NCBI GenBank assembly: GCA_964580865.1
Contig: CAZONM010000002.1
Span: 1-58,912 of the forward strand
Source: JACOUT01 sp964580865
GTDB taxonomy: Bacteria > Myxococcota > UBA727 > VGSZ01
DNA: 58,912 bases
Direction of reading: 5' to 3'
A program made the translations under genes and the position numbers. The number at the start of each line of letters is the position of its first letter. Position 1 is the stretch's first letter. Shown in pieces: positions 1 to 11,427 of this stretch. The notes below the pieces were generated by a model. The model made no database searches and was not told where the DNA came from. It saw nothing but the letters and a program-made list of their open reading frames with translations.

Positions 1-134
1 CTCACGCGCGCGCGGCGCCCGAGCGCGCCAACGACGCGCACGTGCGCGCGCTCGAGGAGCGCGCGCTCCAGGCGCTCGAGCACGCGGGCTACACCGCGAT
101 GGTGGCTGAGGCTCGGCGCACCGACGTCGAGTAG
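1..134 (+). CDS. C-terminal end of an unrecognised protein (partial)
   Basis: The window opens inside a reading frame whose codons begin at base 3 and which ends at TAG 132-134. About 43 residues are visible, rich in Ala, Arg and Glu, with two near-repeated ALEERALQALE-like stretches suggesting an amphipathic helix, and ending in ARRTDVE. The frame has the strong G/C third-position bias of the neighbouring genes. It stops two bases before the stop of the convergent mmsA. Too little is present to name a family. Confidence 0.5.
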   Translation, partial: HARAAPERANDAHVRALEERALQALEHAGYTAMVAEARRTDVE

Positions 135-136
135 CG

Positions 137-1645
<1,509 letters not shown>

Positions 1646-1749
1646 GGGGCCCCGAGGGTAATCGGCCCCATGGTAGAGGGTGGCGCCGAGGCCGCAATGC
1701 CCTCTGCGTCGGTGCCCAAGCCCCGCGCGATTTCGCCCTGGGATCGCGG

Positions 1750-1779
1750 TGTGATCGCCCTGTGATCGCCCTGTGATCG
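1750..1779 (+). repeat. three phased direct repeats upstream of the heme sensor gene
   Basis: The octamer TGTGATCG occurs three times at 1750, 1761 and 1772, exactly 11 bases apart, with TGTGATCGCCC repeated in full twice. One-helical-turn spacing puts all copies on the same face of the DNA. The block ends about 40 bases before the proposed -10 hexamer (1820-1825) of the sensor gene, a usual place for activator binding sites. The binding protein is unknown. Confidence 0.5.
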
Positions 1780-1819
1780 ACGAACTGCCGTCGTTCGTGA
1801 GCCCGGCCGAGATCGACGC

Positions 1820-1825
1820 TAGGCT
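1820..1825 (+). promoter_or_regulatory. -10-like hexamer TAGGCT, 6 bases before ATG
   Basis: TAGGCT ends six bases before the ATG at 1832, so transcription would begin at or within a base or two of the start codon. No Shine-Dalgarno sequence is visible. It is one of about ten such sites in the window. Confidence 0.45.
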
Positions 1826-1831
1826 GTGCCG

Positions 1832-2965
1832 ATGGCGACGCGCATGCGCCCCGAGGACGACGAGCCGGCGGACGCCGCTCCGCGGTCGCGCTTCGCCACC
1901 GCCGACCTGAGCCTGGTGGACGCCAACGAGGAGCTGTCGGCGACCGCGGACCTCCCCGCGCGCGACCCCGCCGACGCCAGCGCCGATGCCGACACCGCGG
2001 TGGTGCGACGGCGACCGGGCGAGGTGAGCGGCGCGCGCGCCGCGCCCATCCCCACCCGCGTGGGCGGCGCGGCGGGCGGTGGGCTCGGGCGCGTCGGTCT
2101 GCGCGTGAAGTTCAACGCCGCGCTCCTGTTCGCCTTCGCCGTGGGCCTGGCGCTCGCGGCCTGGCTGTCGAACCGCGTGCTGCGCGACAACGCGCGCCAG
2201 GAGGTGCTGCAAGAGGCGCGCATCATGATGGAGAGCGCCTTGAGCGCGCGCGCCTACACGGCGCAACACGTCAAGCCCCTCCTCGAGGACCAGCTCGCCG
2301 AGCGCTTCCTGCCGGAGACGGTCTCGGCCTACGCCGCGACCAACATCTTCCTCTCGCTGCGCACGCAGTTCCCCGAATACACCTACAAGGAGGCGGCGCT
2401 GAACCCGCGCAACCCGGCCAACCGCGCGACCGACTGGGAGGCCGACCTGGTGAACGAGTTCCGCAACCACCACGACCGCCGCGAGCTGGCGGTGGTGCGC
2501 GACACCCCCACGGGACAGCTGCTGCACCTGGCGCGCCCGCTCGTCGTCAGCGAGGAGAGCTGCCTTGGGTGCCACAGCACCCCCGAGCGCGCCCCCGCGA
2601 CCATGATCGCCAAGTACGGCAGCGCCAACGGCTTCGGCTGGCAGCTGCACGAGGTGGTGGCGGCGCAGGTGGTGACCGTGCCCATGTCGGTGCCCATGGC
2701 GCGGGCGCGCGATGCCCTCGCCACCTTCGTGCTGCTGCTCGCCGGCGTCTTCGCGCTGGTGCTGGTGCTGCTCAACGTGCTGTTGCACTTCACGGTCATC
2801 AGACCCGTGGTGCGCATGGCGGCCATCGCCAACGACGTGAGCATGGGGCGCGAGGGCGCGGCCGACGAGGTGCTCCACGGCAGCGACGAGATCGCGTCGC
2901 TGTCGCGATCCTTCCACCGCATGCGCGTGAGCCTGGAGAAGGCCATGGCGATGCTGGACGAGTGA
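1832..2965 (+). CDS. membrane heme-binding sensor (DUF3365/Tll0287-like) with HAMP domain
   Basis: A 377-residue inner-membrane protein. Residues 1-90 are a disordered, Asp/Ala/Pro-rich cytoplasmic leader. A first membrane span lies near 94-114, a periplasmic DUF3365-like domain follows, carrying a single c-type heme motif CLGCH at about 244-248, then a second span near 297-320 and a HAMP linker (about 318-372) ending the protein. DUF3365/Tll0287-type domains are known heme-binding redox or gas sensors. There is no kinase or methyl-acceptor module of its own; the next gene, one base downstream, is a Ser/Thr kinase, so signal output may pass to it (inference). The ATG at 1832 is preferred over GTG 1826, which lies just after the -10-like hexamer. 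Confidence 0.8.
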   Translation: MATRMRPEDDEPADAAPRSRFATADLSLVDANEELSATADLPARDPADASADADTAVVRRRPGEVSGARAAPIPTRVGGAAGGGLGRVGLRVKFNAALLFAFAVGLALAAWLSNRVLRDNARQEVLQEARIMMESALSARAYTAQHVKPLLEDQLAERFLPETVSAYAATNIFLSLRTQFPEYTYKEAALNPRNPANRATDWEADLVNEFRNHHDRRELAVVRDTPTGQLLHLARPLVVSEESCLGCHSTPERAPATMIAKYGSANGFGWQLHEVVAAQVVTVPMSVPMARARDALATFVLLLAGVFALVLVLLNVLLHFTVIRPVVRMAAIANDVSMGREGAADEVLHGSDEIASLSRSFHRMRVSLEKAMAMLDE

Positions 2966-2966
2966 C

Positions 2967-4334
2967 ATGTCCGACGATGGCGACGCGCTGCGCCCGGCGA
3001 TGATCGGCCGCTACCGCATCGACGGCGAGCTCGGCCGCGGCGCCATGGGCACGGTGTACCTCGGCCACGACACCACCATCGATCGCGCGGTGGCCATCAA
3101 GACCATCAACCCCGACCTGGTGCAGGGCAAGCACGGCGCCGCCTGGATCGAGCGCTTCCGCCGCGAGGTGCGCGCCGCCGGGCGCTGCGTGCACCCCAAC
3201 ATCGTCACGGTGTTCGACTACGGGGACGACGACGGCTTGCCCTTCATCGTGATGGAGCGCGTGGACGGCATGGCGCTGCGCGAGATCGTGCGCGAGCGCG
3301 GCGCGCAGTCGGCCGGCAACGCCGCCGCCATCGTCGAGCAGGTCTTGTTCGCGCTCGATCACGCCCACGGCCACGGCGTGGTGCACCGCGACATCAAGCC
3401 CGCCAACATCCTGCTGCTCGACGACGGGCTCGTGAAGGTCACGGACTTCGGCATCGCGCGCCTCGAGAGCGGCGACGGCGCCGACGTCGAGCGCGTGGGC
3501 GTGGGGACGCCCGGCTACATGGCCCCGGAGCAGTTCGCCGCGGGGCGCACCGACCGCCGCGCCGATCTCTACTCGTGCGGCGTGGTGCTCTTCGAGCTGC
3601 TCACGGGCGCGCGGCCCTTCCACGGCGGCGGCGAGCAGGCCCTGCGCGACCTCGTGCAGAACGCGCCGCCGCCGCGGCCGTCGGCGGTGAAGCCGAGCGT
3701 GCCCAAGGAGCTCGACCCGGTGCTGGCGCGCGCGCTCGCCAAGGCGCCCGCCGACCGCTACCAGAGCGCCGCCGAGTTCCTCGAGGCGCTGCAGGCGCTC
3801 GGCCTGGTCGAGCGCGAGCTCGGCACCGGGCCGCTCGACACGCGCGTAGGCCGGCCGTCGGTCACGCACGCGCCCTCCTTCGACGCGGCGCTCCTCGACC
3901 GCGCCGTGCGCGGCCTCGTGCTGGTGCTCGGCCCCGTTGCGCGGGTGCTGGTGCGGCGGGTGGCGCAGCGCGCGCGCACCGTCACCGAGCTGACCGAGGC
4001 GCTCGCGGCCGCCATCCCCGACGACACCGAGCGCCGGCGGTTCCGCGAGCTCATGGGCGGCGCGCCCGTGGCGGACGGCGACGAGCGCACGGTGCCCGAC
4101 GCCGGCGCCAGCTCGTCGAGCCACATGCCCACCGCCCTGGGCGTGTTCGACCAGGCCACCCTCGAAGGCGCCCGTCGCGACCTCGCCGATCACATGGGGC
4201 CCATCGCCAAGGTGTTGGTGAAGCAGGCCGCGCCTCGCGCCACCACGCTGCGCGGCCTCTATGTGCTGTTGGCCGAGCACCTCTCGGACCCCGAGGAGCG
4301 CGCGCGCTTCCTGGCGCGCGCGCCGGGGTCGTAA
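2967..4334 (+). CDS. Ser/Thr protein kinase with duplicated C-terminal domain
   Basis: A 455-residue soluble kinase. Seen: glycine loop GRGAMGTVYLG (about 23-33), Lys45 in VAIK, HRDIKPAN with catalytic Asp142, DFG at 160-162 and GTPGYMAPEQ, so all catalytic residues are present. After the kinase (to about 280) come two copies of one domain of about 55 residues, near 305-360 and 394-450. Both share the core LGPVARVLVRR / MGPIAKVLVKQ, followed by a helix pair and a D-x-E-R/x-R-x-F end. There is no membrane span. The start lies one base after the stop of the heme sensor gene, so the pair is almost certainly co-transcribed and translationally coupled. The duplicated tail could be a protein-interaction or oligomerisation domain; its function is unknown to me. 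Confidence 0.88.
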   Translation: MSDDGDALRPAMIGRYRIDGELGRGAMGTVYLGHDTTIDRAVAIKTINPDLVQGKHGAAWIERFRREVRAAGRCVHPNIVTVFDYGDDDGLPFIVMERVDGMALREIVRERGAQSAGNAAAIVEQVLFALDHAHGHGVVHRDIKPANILLLDDGLVKVTDFGIARLESGDGADVERVGVGTPGYMAPEQFAAGRTDRRADLYSCGVVLFELLTGARPFHGGGEQALRDLVQNAPPPRPSAVKPSVPKELDPVLARALAKAPADRYQSAAEFLEALQALGLVERELGTGPLDTRVGRPSVTHAPSFDAALLDRAVRGLVLVLGPVARVLVRRVAQRARTVTELTEALAAAIPDDTERRRFRELMGGAPVADGDERTVPDAGASSSSHMPTALGVFDQATLEGARRDLADHMGPIAKVLVKQAAPRATTLRGLYVLLAEHLSDPEERARFLARAPGS

Positions 4335-4337
4335 GCG

Positions 4338-4661
4338 TCACGCGGCAGGCACGCGCACGCGCGTGGCGATGGCGCCGACGACGAGCAGGATGAGCGCCAG
4401 GCCGCCCGAGATGACGCCGTTGGCGGCGGCCTCGCTGGCGCCGAGCGACAGGAGCATCACCTTCTCGGGCAGGCTGGGCGCGCCCTCGGCGGCGCGGCTC
4501 ACCAGGCGCATGCCCAGGCCATGGCCGAGCACACCCGACGCCACCACGGCGACCGCGAAGGGCGTGGCCGGCAGCCTCTTGAACGCCACCAGGCCGATCC
4601 CCGCCAGGAACACCGCCGCCGACAGCCAGCTCGCGAAACCCGCTTCCATGAACAGTTGCAT
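4338..4661 (-). CDS. small integral membrane protein, unknown function
   Basis: A 107-residue hydrophobic protein with three likely membrane helices (about residues 8-25, 32-50 and 78-98) and a short polar loop containing SRAAEGAPSLPEK. The start at 4661 is decided by a perfect AAGGAGG ribosome-binding site (4667-4673 on the complementary strand) five bases upstream; an earlier in-frame ATG at 4709 adds 16 polar residues and has no such site. The C-terminus ends in TRVRVPAA. The stop lies three bases from that of the convergent kinase gene. I do not recognise the family. Confidence 0.75.
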   Translation of the reverse strand: MQLFMEAGFASWLSAAVFLAGIGLVAFKRLPATPFAVAVVASGVLGHGLGMRLVSRAAEGAPSLPEKVMLLSLGASEAAANGVISGGLALILLVVGAIATRVRVPAA

Positions 4662-4767
4662 TGCAGCCTCCTTGTGCACGGCAGATGGCGGCCGGCGCGA
4701 TTGTGACATGCGGATCCGCCGGCCGGGGGGACCGATCGGTAGCGTTGGCCGGCGCGCCTTGCCCTGC

Positions 4768-4773
4768 TAGACG
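4768..4773 (+). promoter_or_regulatory. -10-like hexamer TAGACG, 6 bases before ATG
   Basis: TAGACG ends six bases before the ATG at 4780 of the hcrB-like gene. TTGGCC at 4745-4750, 17 bases upstream, could serve as a -35 element. No ribosome-binding site is visible, as expected for a leaderless transcript. Confidence 0.4.
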
Positions 4774-4779
4774 CGCCCC

Positions 4780-5766
4780 ATGCTGCGCCTCGACCCCTTC
4801 CGCGTGGAGCGGCCGGCCACGGTCGACGAGGCCGTGGCGCTCCTGGCCGCCCACGGGCCGAAGGCGCGGGTCTTGGCCGGCGGCACCGACCTGCTGCCGA
4901 ACCTCAAGCACGGGCTGCACGCGCCCGAGCTGGTCGTGTCCATCGGCGCCGTGGCCGAGCTCCGTGGCGTGCGCGACGCAGGCGAGGCGCTCGAGATCGG
5001 CGCCTTGACCACCTTGGCGGAGCTGGAGCGTCACCCGCTGGTGCTGCGCCACGCGCCCGGCCTGGCGCGCGCCGCGGCGCAGGTGGCGGGGCCCCAGCTG
5101 CGGCGCATGGGCACCCTCGGCGGCAACCTGTGCCTCGACACGCGCTGCCTCTACTACAACCAGACCGCCTTCTGGCGGGAGGCGCTCGGCTACTGCCTGA
5201 AGAAGGACGGCAGCGCCTGCCACGTGGTGGCCGACGGAAAACGGTGCGTGGCCGCGGCGTCCAACGACACGGCCACCATGCTCATCGCCCTGGGCGCCGA
5301 GGTGGAGCTGCGCGCGCCGGCGGGCAGCCGGCAGGTGGCGCTCGACGCGTTCTACGTGCCCGACGGCGCCAAGAACACGGTGCTCGAGGACGGCGAGCTG
5401 GTGGTGCGCGTGCGCGTACCCAAGGCCTCGCCCGCGCGCCGCGAGGGGTACGCCAAGCTGCGGCACCGCAACAGCATCGACTTCCCGCTCCTGTCGGTGG
5501 CCGTGGCCGTCGACGTCACCGGGGCCGCGCCAGGCACGGTCGCCAGCGGGCGCTTGGTGGTGAGCGCGCTGCAGGCGCGCCCCGTGCGCGTGGGGCTCGA
5601 GGCCCTGCAGGGACGCGCGCTCGACGCCGCGGCCGTCGATGAGCTCGGGCACCTGGCGCGCGCGCGCTGCCACCCCATGACCAACATCGCCGACGACCCC
5701 GCCTGGCGCCGCGACATGGTGCCCGTGATGGTGCGGCGCGCCGTCGCCGACGCGCTCCATGCTTAG
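4780..5766 (+). CDS. hcrB: 4-hydroxybenzoyl-CoA reductase beta (FAD/Fe-S) subunit-like
   Basis: A 328-residue FAD-binding subunit of a xanthine-oxidase-family molybdoenzyme. Seen: the FAD motif VLAGGTDLLP (about 31-40) and GTLGGNLCLDTRC. Beyond the general family it has Cys123, Cys139, Cys147 and Cys156 in a loop containing YYNQTAFWREALGYC. This is the insertion that in 4-hydroxybenzoyl-CoA reductase carries an extra [4Fe-4S] cluster, so reductive dehydroxylation of 4-hydroxybenzoyl-CoA to benzoyl-CoA is the best assignment. The expected alpha (molybdenum) and gamma ([2Fe-2S]) subunits are not adjacent; they must lie elsewhere or the partner differs. Its stop overlaps the next start by eight bases. 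The likely product is the substrate of the bcr operon at 40-50 kb. Confidence 0.85.
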   Translation: MLRLDPFRVERPATVDEAVALLAAHGPKARVLAGGTDLLPNLKHGLHAPELVVSIGAVAELRGVRDAGEALEIGALTTLAELERHPLVLRHAPGLARAAAQVAGPQLRRMGTLGGNLCLDTRCLYYNQTAFWREALGYCLKKDGSACHVVADGKRCVAAASNDTATMLIALGAEVELRAPAGSRQVALDAFYVPDGAKNTVLEDGELVVRVRVPKASPARREGYAKLRHRNSIDFPLLSVAVAVDVTGAAPGTVASGRLVVSALQARPVRVGLEALQGRALDAAAVDELGHLARARCHPMTNIADDPAWRRDMVPVMVRRAVADALHA

Positions 5767-6877
5767 AGCCGCCAGCCGATCCCTCCTGCGCGGCGCGCTG
5801 CGGCAGGTGGGCCGCGTGCCGTTCACGCGCAAGGCGCTCCACGCGCTCTCGGTGGCGTCCCGCGGCGCCGGCGTGGCCGTGCTGCGCGCGCGCCGGTTGC
5901 TCCCCGACACGGCCCTGGGCCGGCGCCACCAAGATTGGAGCGCAGGCGCGCTGACGCCCGCGGCGCTCAAGCGCGAGCTGCGCGACGCCCAGGGCACCCT
6001 CGACTTCGTGCACCTGGCCGAGGCGGTCGCGGTCTTGGAGCGCGGCGATCGCCTCGAGCGCGGCTTGGCGGTCCTCACGTTCGACGAGAGCTTCGCCGCC
6101 ACCGTGGAGCTGGCCCTGCCCGTGCTGCGGGAGCTGGGGGTGCCGGCCACCATCTTTGTGACCACCGGCTTCCTCGATCCCGGCACCCCCGGGGTGTTTC
6201 ACGCCACGCTCTGGGACGAGGCCGTGCGCTGCGCCGTCGAGCAACACGCTCCGCGGCCCTTGGCGGTCTCGTGGATCGACCGGGTGCTCCGAACCGAGAC
6301 TGCCGCCAAGCGACGCGCCGCCACGCGCCGCCTCCTCTTGTCGCTGGCCGCGCTCGACGAGGAGCGCCTCGAGCGTCGGCTCGGCGAGCTGTTCCAGCGC
6401 ACGGGCGGGACACCGCCGTGCGCGCCGCTCGACCGCATGTTGGGCCGCTTCGAGCTGGCCGAGCTGTGCAAGGAGCCGCTCTTGTCGTTCGGCGCCCATG
6501 GCGAGCGGCACCTGGCGTTGGCCAATGCGACCGCCAGCGCGCTGCAAGACGAGATGGTGCGCCCGCGCGAGGTCTTGCAGCAGCTGTGCGGCGCCTCCTT
6601 CGCCGACGTCGTCAGTTACCCCTTCGGCCGCTCGCCGTACGTGGACGATCGGGCCGTGCTCGCCGCCCGGGCCGCCGGCTACCGCGCGGCGCTCGGCGCC
6701 GAGCCTGGCGTGGCGCGGCCGGGCGATCACCTGTACCGGCTGCCGCGCCTGCCCATCGGCCCGGGAACCAGCGGCATCGCCGCCTACGAGCTGCAGGGCA
6801 CGTTCGATGCGGTGGACGAGATCGTCCTGGTAGCCAGCGGCGACCGCACGCGCCTCGACGCGTCATTGCAGGGCTAG
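5759..6877 (+). CDS. polysaccharide deacetylase (NodB-like) family protein
   Basis: A 372-residue protein. The central region shows NodB-type motifs: LTFDES (where TFDDG is usual), the metal-site motif GAHGERHLAL, and SYPFGRSPYVDD corresponding to motif 3. The Asp-to-Glu change at the metal-binding second acidic residue is conservative; activity may be retained. The N-terminus is basic and Arg-rich, without a clear signal peptide. It overlaps the end of the hcrB-like gene by eight bases, so they are coupled, although no metabolic link is evident. It may deacetylate an envelope or polysaccharide-intermediate sugar. Confidence 0.78.
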   Translation: MLRAASRSLLRGALRQVGRVPFTRKALHALSVASRGAGVAVLRARRLLPDTALGRRHQDWSAGALTPAALKRELRDAQGTLDFVHLAEAVAVLERGDRLERGLAVLTFDESFAATVELALPVLRELGVPATIFVTTGFLDPGTPGVFHATLWDEAVRCAVEQHAPRPLAVSWIDRVLRTETAAKRRAATRRLLLSLAALDEERLERRLGELFQRTGGTPPCAPLDRMLGRFELAELCKEPLLSFGAHGERHLALANATASALQDEMVRPREVLQQLCGASFADVVSYPFGRSPYVDDRAVLAARAAGYRAALGAEPGVARPGDHLYRLPRLPIGPGTSGIAAYELQGTFDAVDEIVLVASGDRTRLDASLQG

Positions 6878-6985
6878 AGCACCGATCTCTTGCGACGAAG
6901 CGGCGGATCCGGCTAGATCTCGCGTGCGCGACCTGTCTCAGTCCGGGACGAGCGCAGCGCCCGCATCTTCCTTCGCAGGTGTCTC

Positions 6986-8362
6986 ATGGTGGCCGTGCAG
7001 AAGCATGCTCTCGCAGCCCGCGTGTTGCTCGTTGACGACGATGAGGCCATCTGCGGCTTGGTCTCGAAGTACCTCGAGCACCACGGACACAAGGTCGAGG
7101 TGGTGCTCGACGGGCGCGAGATCGATCGCGCGCTGCAGTCGCCCTTCGACGTGGTGCTGCTCGACATCACCATGCCGAACGTCGACGGCCTGTCGCTGCT
7201 CGACCGCCTGGCGCGGGACCACAAGGAGCTGGCGGTGGTGATGATGACCGCCGCCACCGGCGTCGACAACATCGTCGACGCCATGCGCCGGGGGGCGTTC
7301 GACTACCTGACGAAGCCTCTCGACCTGCAGCGCCTGGCCATCGTGGTGCGAAACGCCGCCGAGCAGACCCGCCTGCGCCTGGAGAGCGACGGCCTGCGCG
7401 CCGCCATGATCCGCGGTGACGGCGGCCCCCACCTCATCTGCGGCTCGCAAGCCATGAGCGAGGTCATCTCGCTCGTCGAGCGCGTCGCCGCCTCGCGCGT
7501 GCCGGTGCTGGTGTACGGCGAGCCGGGCACCGGAAAAGAGCTGGTAGCGCAGCGCATCCACGCGCGCTCACGGCGGCGCGACGGGCCCTTCGTCACGCTC
7601 AACTGCGCGCTCAAGCCCGCGGAGCTCCTGCAGGCGCAGCTCTTCGGCGACGGGGAGCACGGCGGGCGCTTCGAGGAGGCGCGCGGCGGCACCTTGTTCC
7701 TCGACGAGGTCGGCGAGCTCGAGGCCGACCTGCAGGCCCGGCTCGATCGGCAGCTGCACGACGCGCAGCTGCAGGATCGGCGCGGCCACAACGGCGGCGA
7801 CGTGCGCGTCATCGCCTCGACGGTGCGCCACCTGCCGAGCGAGGTGTCGCGCGGCACCTTCCGCGCCGACCTGTTCTATCGACTCAACGTCTTCTCCATC
7901 ACGGTGCCGCCGCTGCGCGATCGGCAAGACGACATCGCCGCGCTCGCCCGCTACGCGCTCGCCCGCTTCGCGGCGCGGGAGAACCAGCCGCCCCCCACCA
8001 TCTCCGACGAGGTCATGGAGGCGCTGTTGCGCTACGAGTGGCCGGGCAACGTGCGCGAGCTGTTCAACACCGTCGAGCGCATGGCCCTGACGGCCAATGG
8101 CGGCGTCATTCGGCTCAGCGACCTGCCGGCCGACGTCACGGCGTCGGACGCCCAGCGCACCGGCAGCGACGGCATGACCGAGGAAGAGAAGCAGGCGGTG
8201 CGCCCGCTGCACGAGATGGAGCGGGAGCTGATGATCGCGGCGCTGCGCGAGACCGCCGGCAACGTCTCGGAGGCCGCGCGCCGCCTGGGCATCGGCCGGG
8301 CCACCTTCTACCGGCGCGCGCAGCGCCATGGGCTCACGCGCGAGGACGGCTTCCCCGGGTGA
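6986..8362 (+). CDS. NtrC-like response regulator lacking the GAFTGA loop
   Basis: A 458-residue regulator. Receiver domain at 10-125 with acidic pocket D17-D18-D19, phosphoacceptor Asp60 (LLDITMP) and Lys110; AAA+ domain at about 150-385 with Walker A GEPGTGKE (178-185), Walker B GTLFLDE (235-241) and arginine fingers in FRADLFYRL; Fis-type helix-turn-helix at about 420-445 (NVSEAARRLGIGRATFYRR). The stretch LFGDGEHGGRFEEA (219-232) runs straight from the LFG motif to GRFEEA: the loop that normally contains GAFTGA and contacts sigma-54 is absent. It may therefore act with sigma-70-type polymerase or as a repressor (inference). The hybrid kinase at 9195 is a possible partner. AGGTG, four bases before ATG 6986, may act as its ribosome-binding site. 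Confidence 0.9.
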   Translation: MVAVQKHALAARVLLVDDDEAICGLVSKYLEHHGHKVEVVLDGREIDRALQSPFDVVLLDITMPNVDGLSLLDRLARDHKELAVVMMTAATGVDNIVDAMRRGAFDYLTKPLDLQRLAIVVRNAAEQTRLRLESDGLRAAMIRGDGGPHLICGSQAMSEVISLVERVAASRVPVLVYGEPGTGKELVAQRIHARSRRRDGPFVTLNCALKPAELLQAQLFGDGEHGGRFEEARGGTLFLDEVGELEADLQARLDRQLHDAQLQDRRGHNGGDVRVIASTVRHLPSEVSRGTFRADLFYRLNVFSITVPPLRDRQDDIAALARYALARFAARENQPPPTISDEVMEALLRYEWPGNVRELFNTVERMALTANGGVIRLSDLPADVTASDAQRTGSDGMTEEEKQAVRPLHEMERELMIAALRETAGNVSEAARRLGIGRATFYRRAQRHGLTREDGFPG

Positions 8363-8375
8363 CCGCCGGCGTTGC

Positions 8376-8381
8376 TATGGT
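8376..8381 (+). promoter_or_regulatory. -10-like hexamer TATGGT, 7 bases before ATG
   Basis: TATGGT lies seven bases before ATG 8389 and overlaps an in-frame ATG at 8377. If it is the -10 element, 8377 cannot be the start and the transcript is leaderless from 8389. Confidence 0.4.
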
Positions 8382-8388
8382 GGCAGGC

Positions 8389-9192
8389 ATGGGGAGCGAT
8401 TCGCGAGTCACCCGGTTGCCGCTGCTCGCCGCGTGCCTGGCGCTCGCGCTGGGCGCCGGCTGCAGCACGGTCATCAAGCCCACGCGCCCCGACACACCGT
8501 TGGTGGCCGACGGGCCGCCGCTCGCCGGCGTGCGCTTCGACGGCGACGCCACGGTGCTGCGCGAGCCCGGGCAGCCGTTGTCGCCGAGCCGCACCTGGCA
8601 GCGCGAGGTGCAGAACTACACGGCCACGTCGCTCAACACACTGTTGGCCGCCGACGATGAGGCGCCCACGGCGCGCACCATCGCCACCATGGACCTGGCA
8701 GGCCCATCGGCGCTGCAGATCGGCACCTGGAAGGAGATGACCATCGGGCTCACCTCCACGCTGCCCGACGGCACCGTGGTCAAGAGCGAGCCGGTCACGG
8801 GCAACATCGACGACGGCTTCGAGTACGCGGTCACCACCACGCTCGGGGTGAGCGCCACGGTGCTCGAGGTGACGTCGGTGGCGGCGCTGCTCTACTCGGT
8901 GGTCACGCGCGATCCCAACGGGTGGCTGGTGGTGTTGGGCTCCCTGGTGGGCGGCATCGGGCTGTACGTGGCGCAGAGCTCGTCGCAGTACATCATCGCC
9001 GCGTCGGAGCAGACGCGCTGGTCGAACCTGTACGCGGGCGCGCTCTCCCAGCACGCGCGCGACGTGCGTACGCGCATCGGCACCGGACCACCGCCGCGCC
9101 CGCCGGCGCCGGTGCCGAGCCCCGCCGCGCCGCCCGGCGACCCGAGCGACGCGCCCCCACCGCTGCTCGACCCGACGCCCCCGCCACCGTGA
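8389..9192 (+). CDS. membrane-associated lipoprotein, unknown function
   Basis: A 267-residue protein with a lipoprotein signal peptide ending in LALGAGC (Cys near residue 24). The mature protein has a domain with repeated Thr/Val-rich strands, two hydrophobic segments (about 162-180 and 184-203) and a tail of about 40 residues made mostly of Pro and Ala (GPPPRPPAPVPSP onward), as in surface proteins that cross the peptidoglycan. ATG 8389 is preferred to ATG 8377 because of the hexamer described just upstream. It follows the NtrC-like gene by 26 bases and ends two bases from the convergent kinase gene. I do not recognise a family. Confidence 0.75.
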   Translation: MGSDSRVTRLPLLAACLALALGAGCSTVIKPTRPDTPLVADGPPLAGVRFDGDATVLREPGQPLSPSRTWQREVQNYTATSLNTLLAADDEAPTARTIATMDLAGPSALQIGTWKEMTIGLTSTLPDGTVVKSEPVTGNIDDGFEYAVTTTLGVSATVLEVTSVAALLYSVVTRDPNGWLVVLGSLVGGIGLYVAQSSSQYIIAASEQTRWSNLYAGALSQHARDVRTRIGTGPPPRPPAPVPSPAAPPGDPSDAPPPLLDPTPPPP

Positions 9193-9194
9193 CC

Positions 9195-11369
<2,175 letters not shown>

Positions 11370-11412
11370 GCGGCGGCCACCTCCCACGGCCCCACCCTGG
11401 CGGTGCCGGGCC

Positions 11413-11422
11413 ACGCTAGCAT
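11413..11422. promoter_or_regulatory. overlapping divergent -10-like hexamers
   Basis: TAGCAT (11417-11422, plus strand) ends five bases before ATG 11428 of the propeller gene. On the other strand TAGCGT (11418-11413) lies about 44 bases upstream of the histidine kinase start. The two share the central TA, so polymerase could occupy only one direction at a time. Confidence 0.35.
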
Positions 11423-11427
11423 GCGTC

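Noticed and set aside
1646..2968. Upstream extension of the mmsA frame giving a 943-residue protein
   Set aside because: The extension is His/Arg/Gly-rich, antisense to the heme sensor gene, and has none of the features of a protein domain; the 502-residue form matches the family length.
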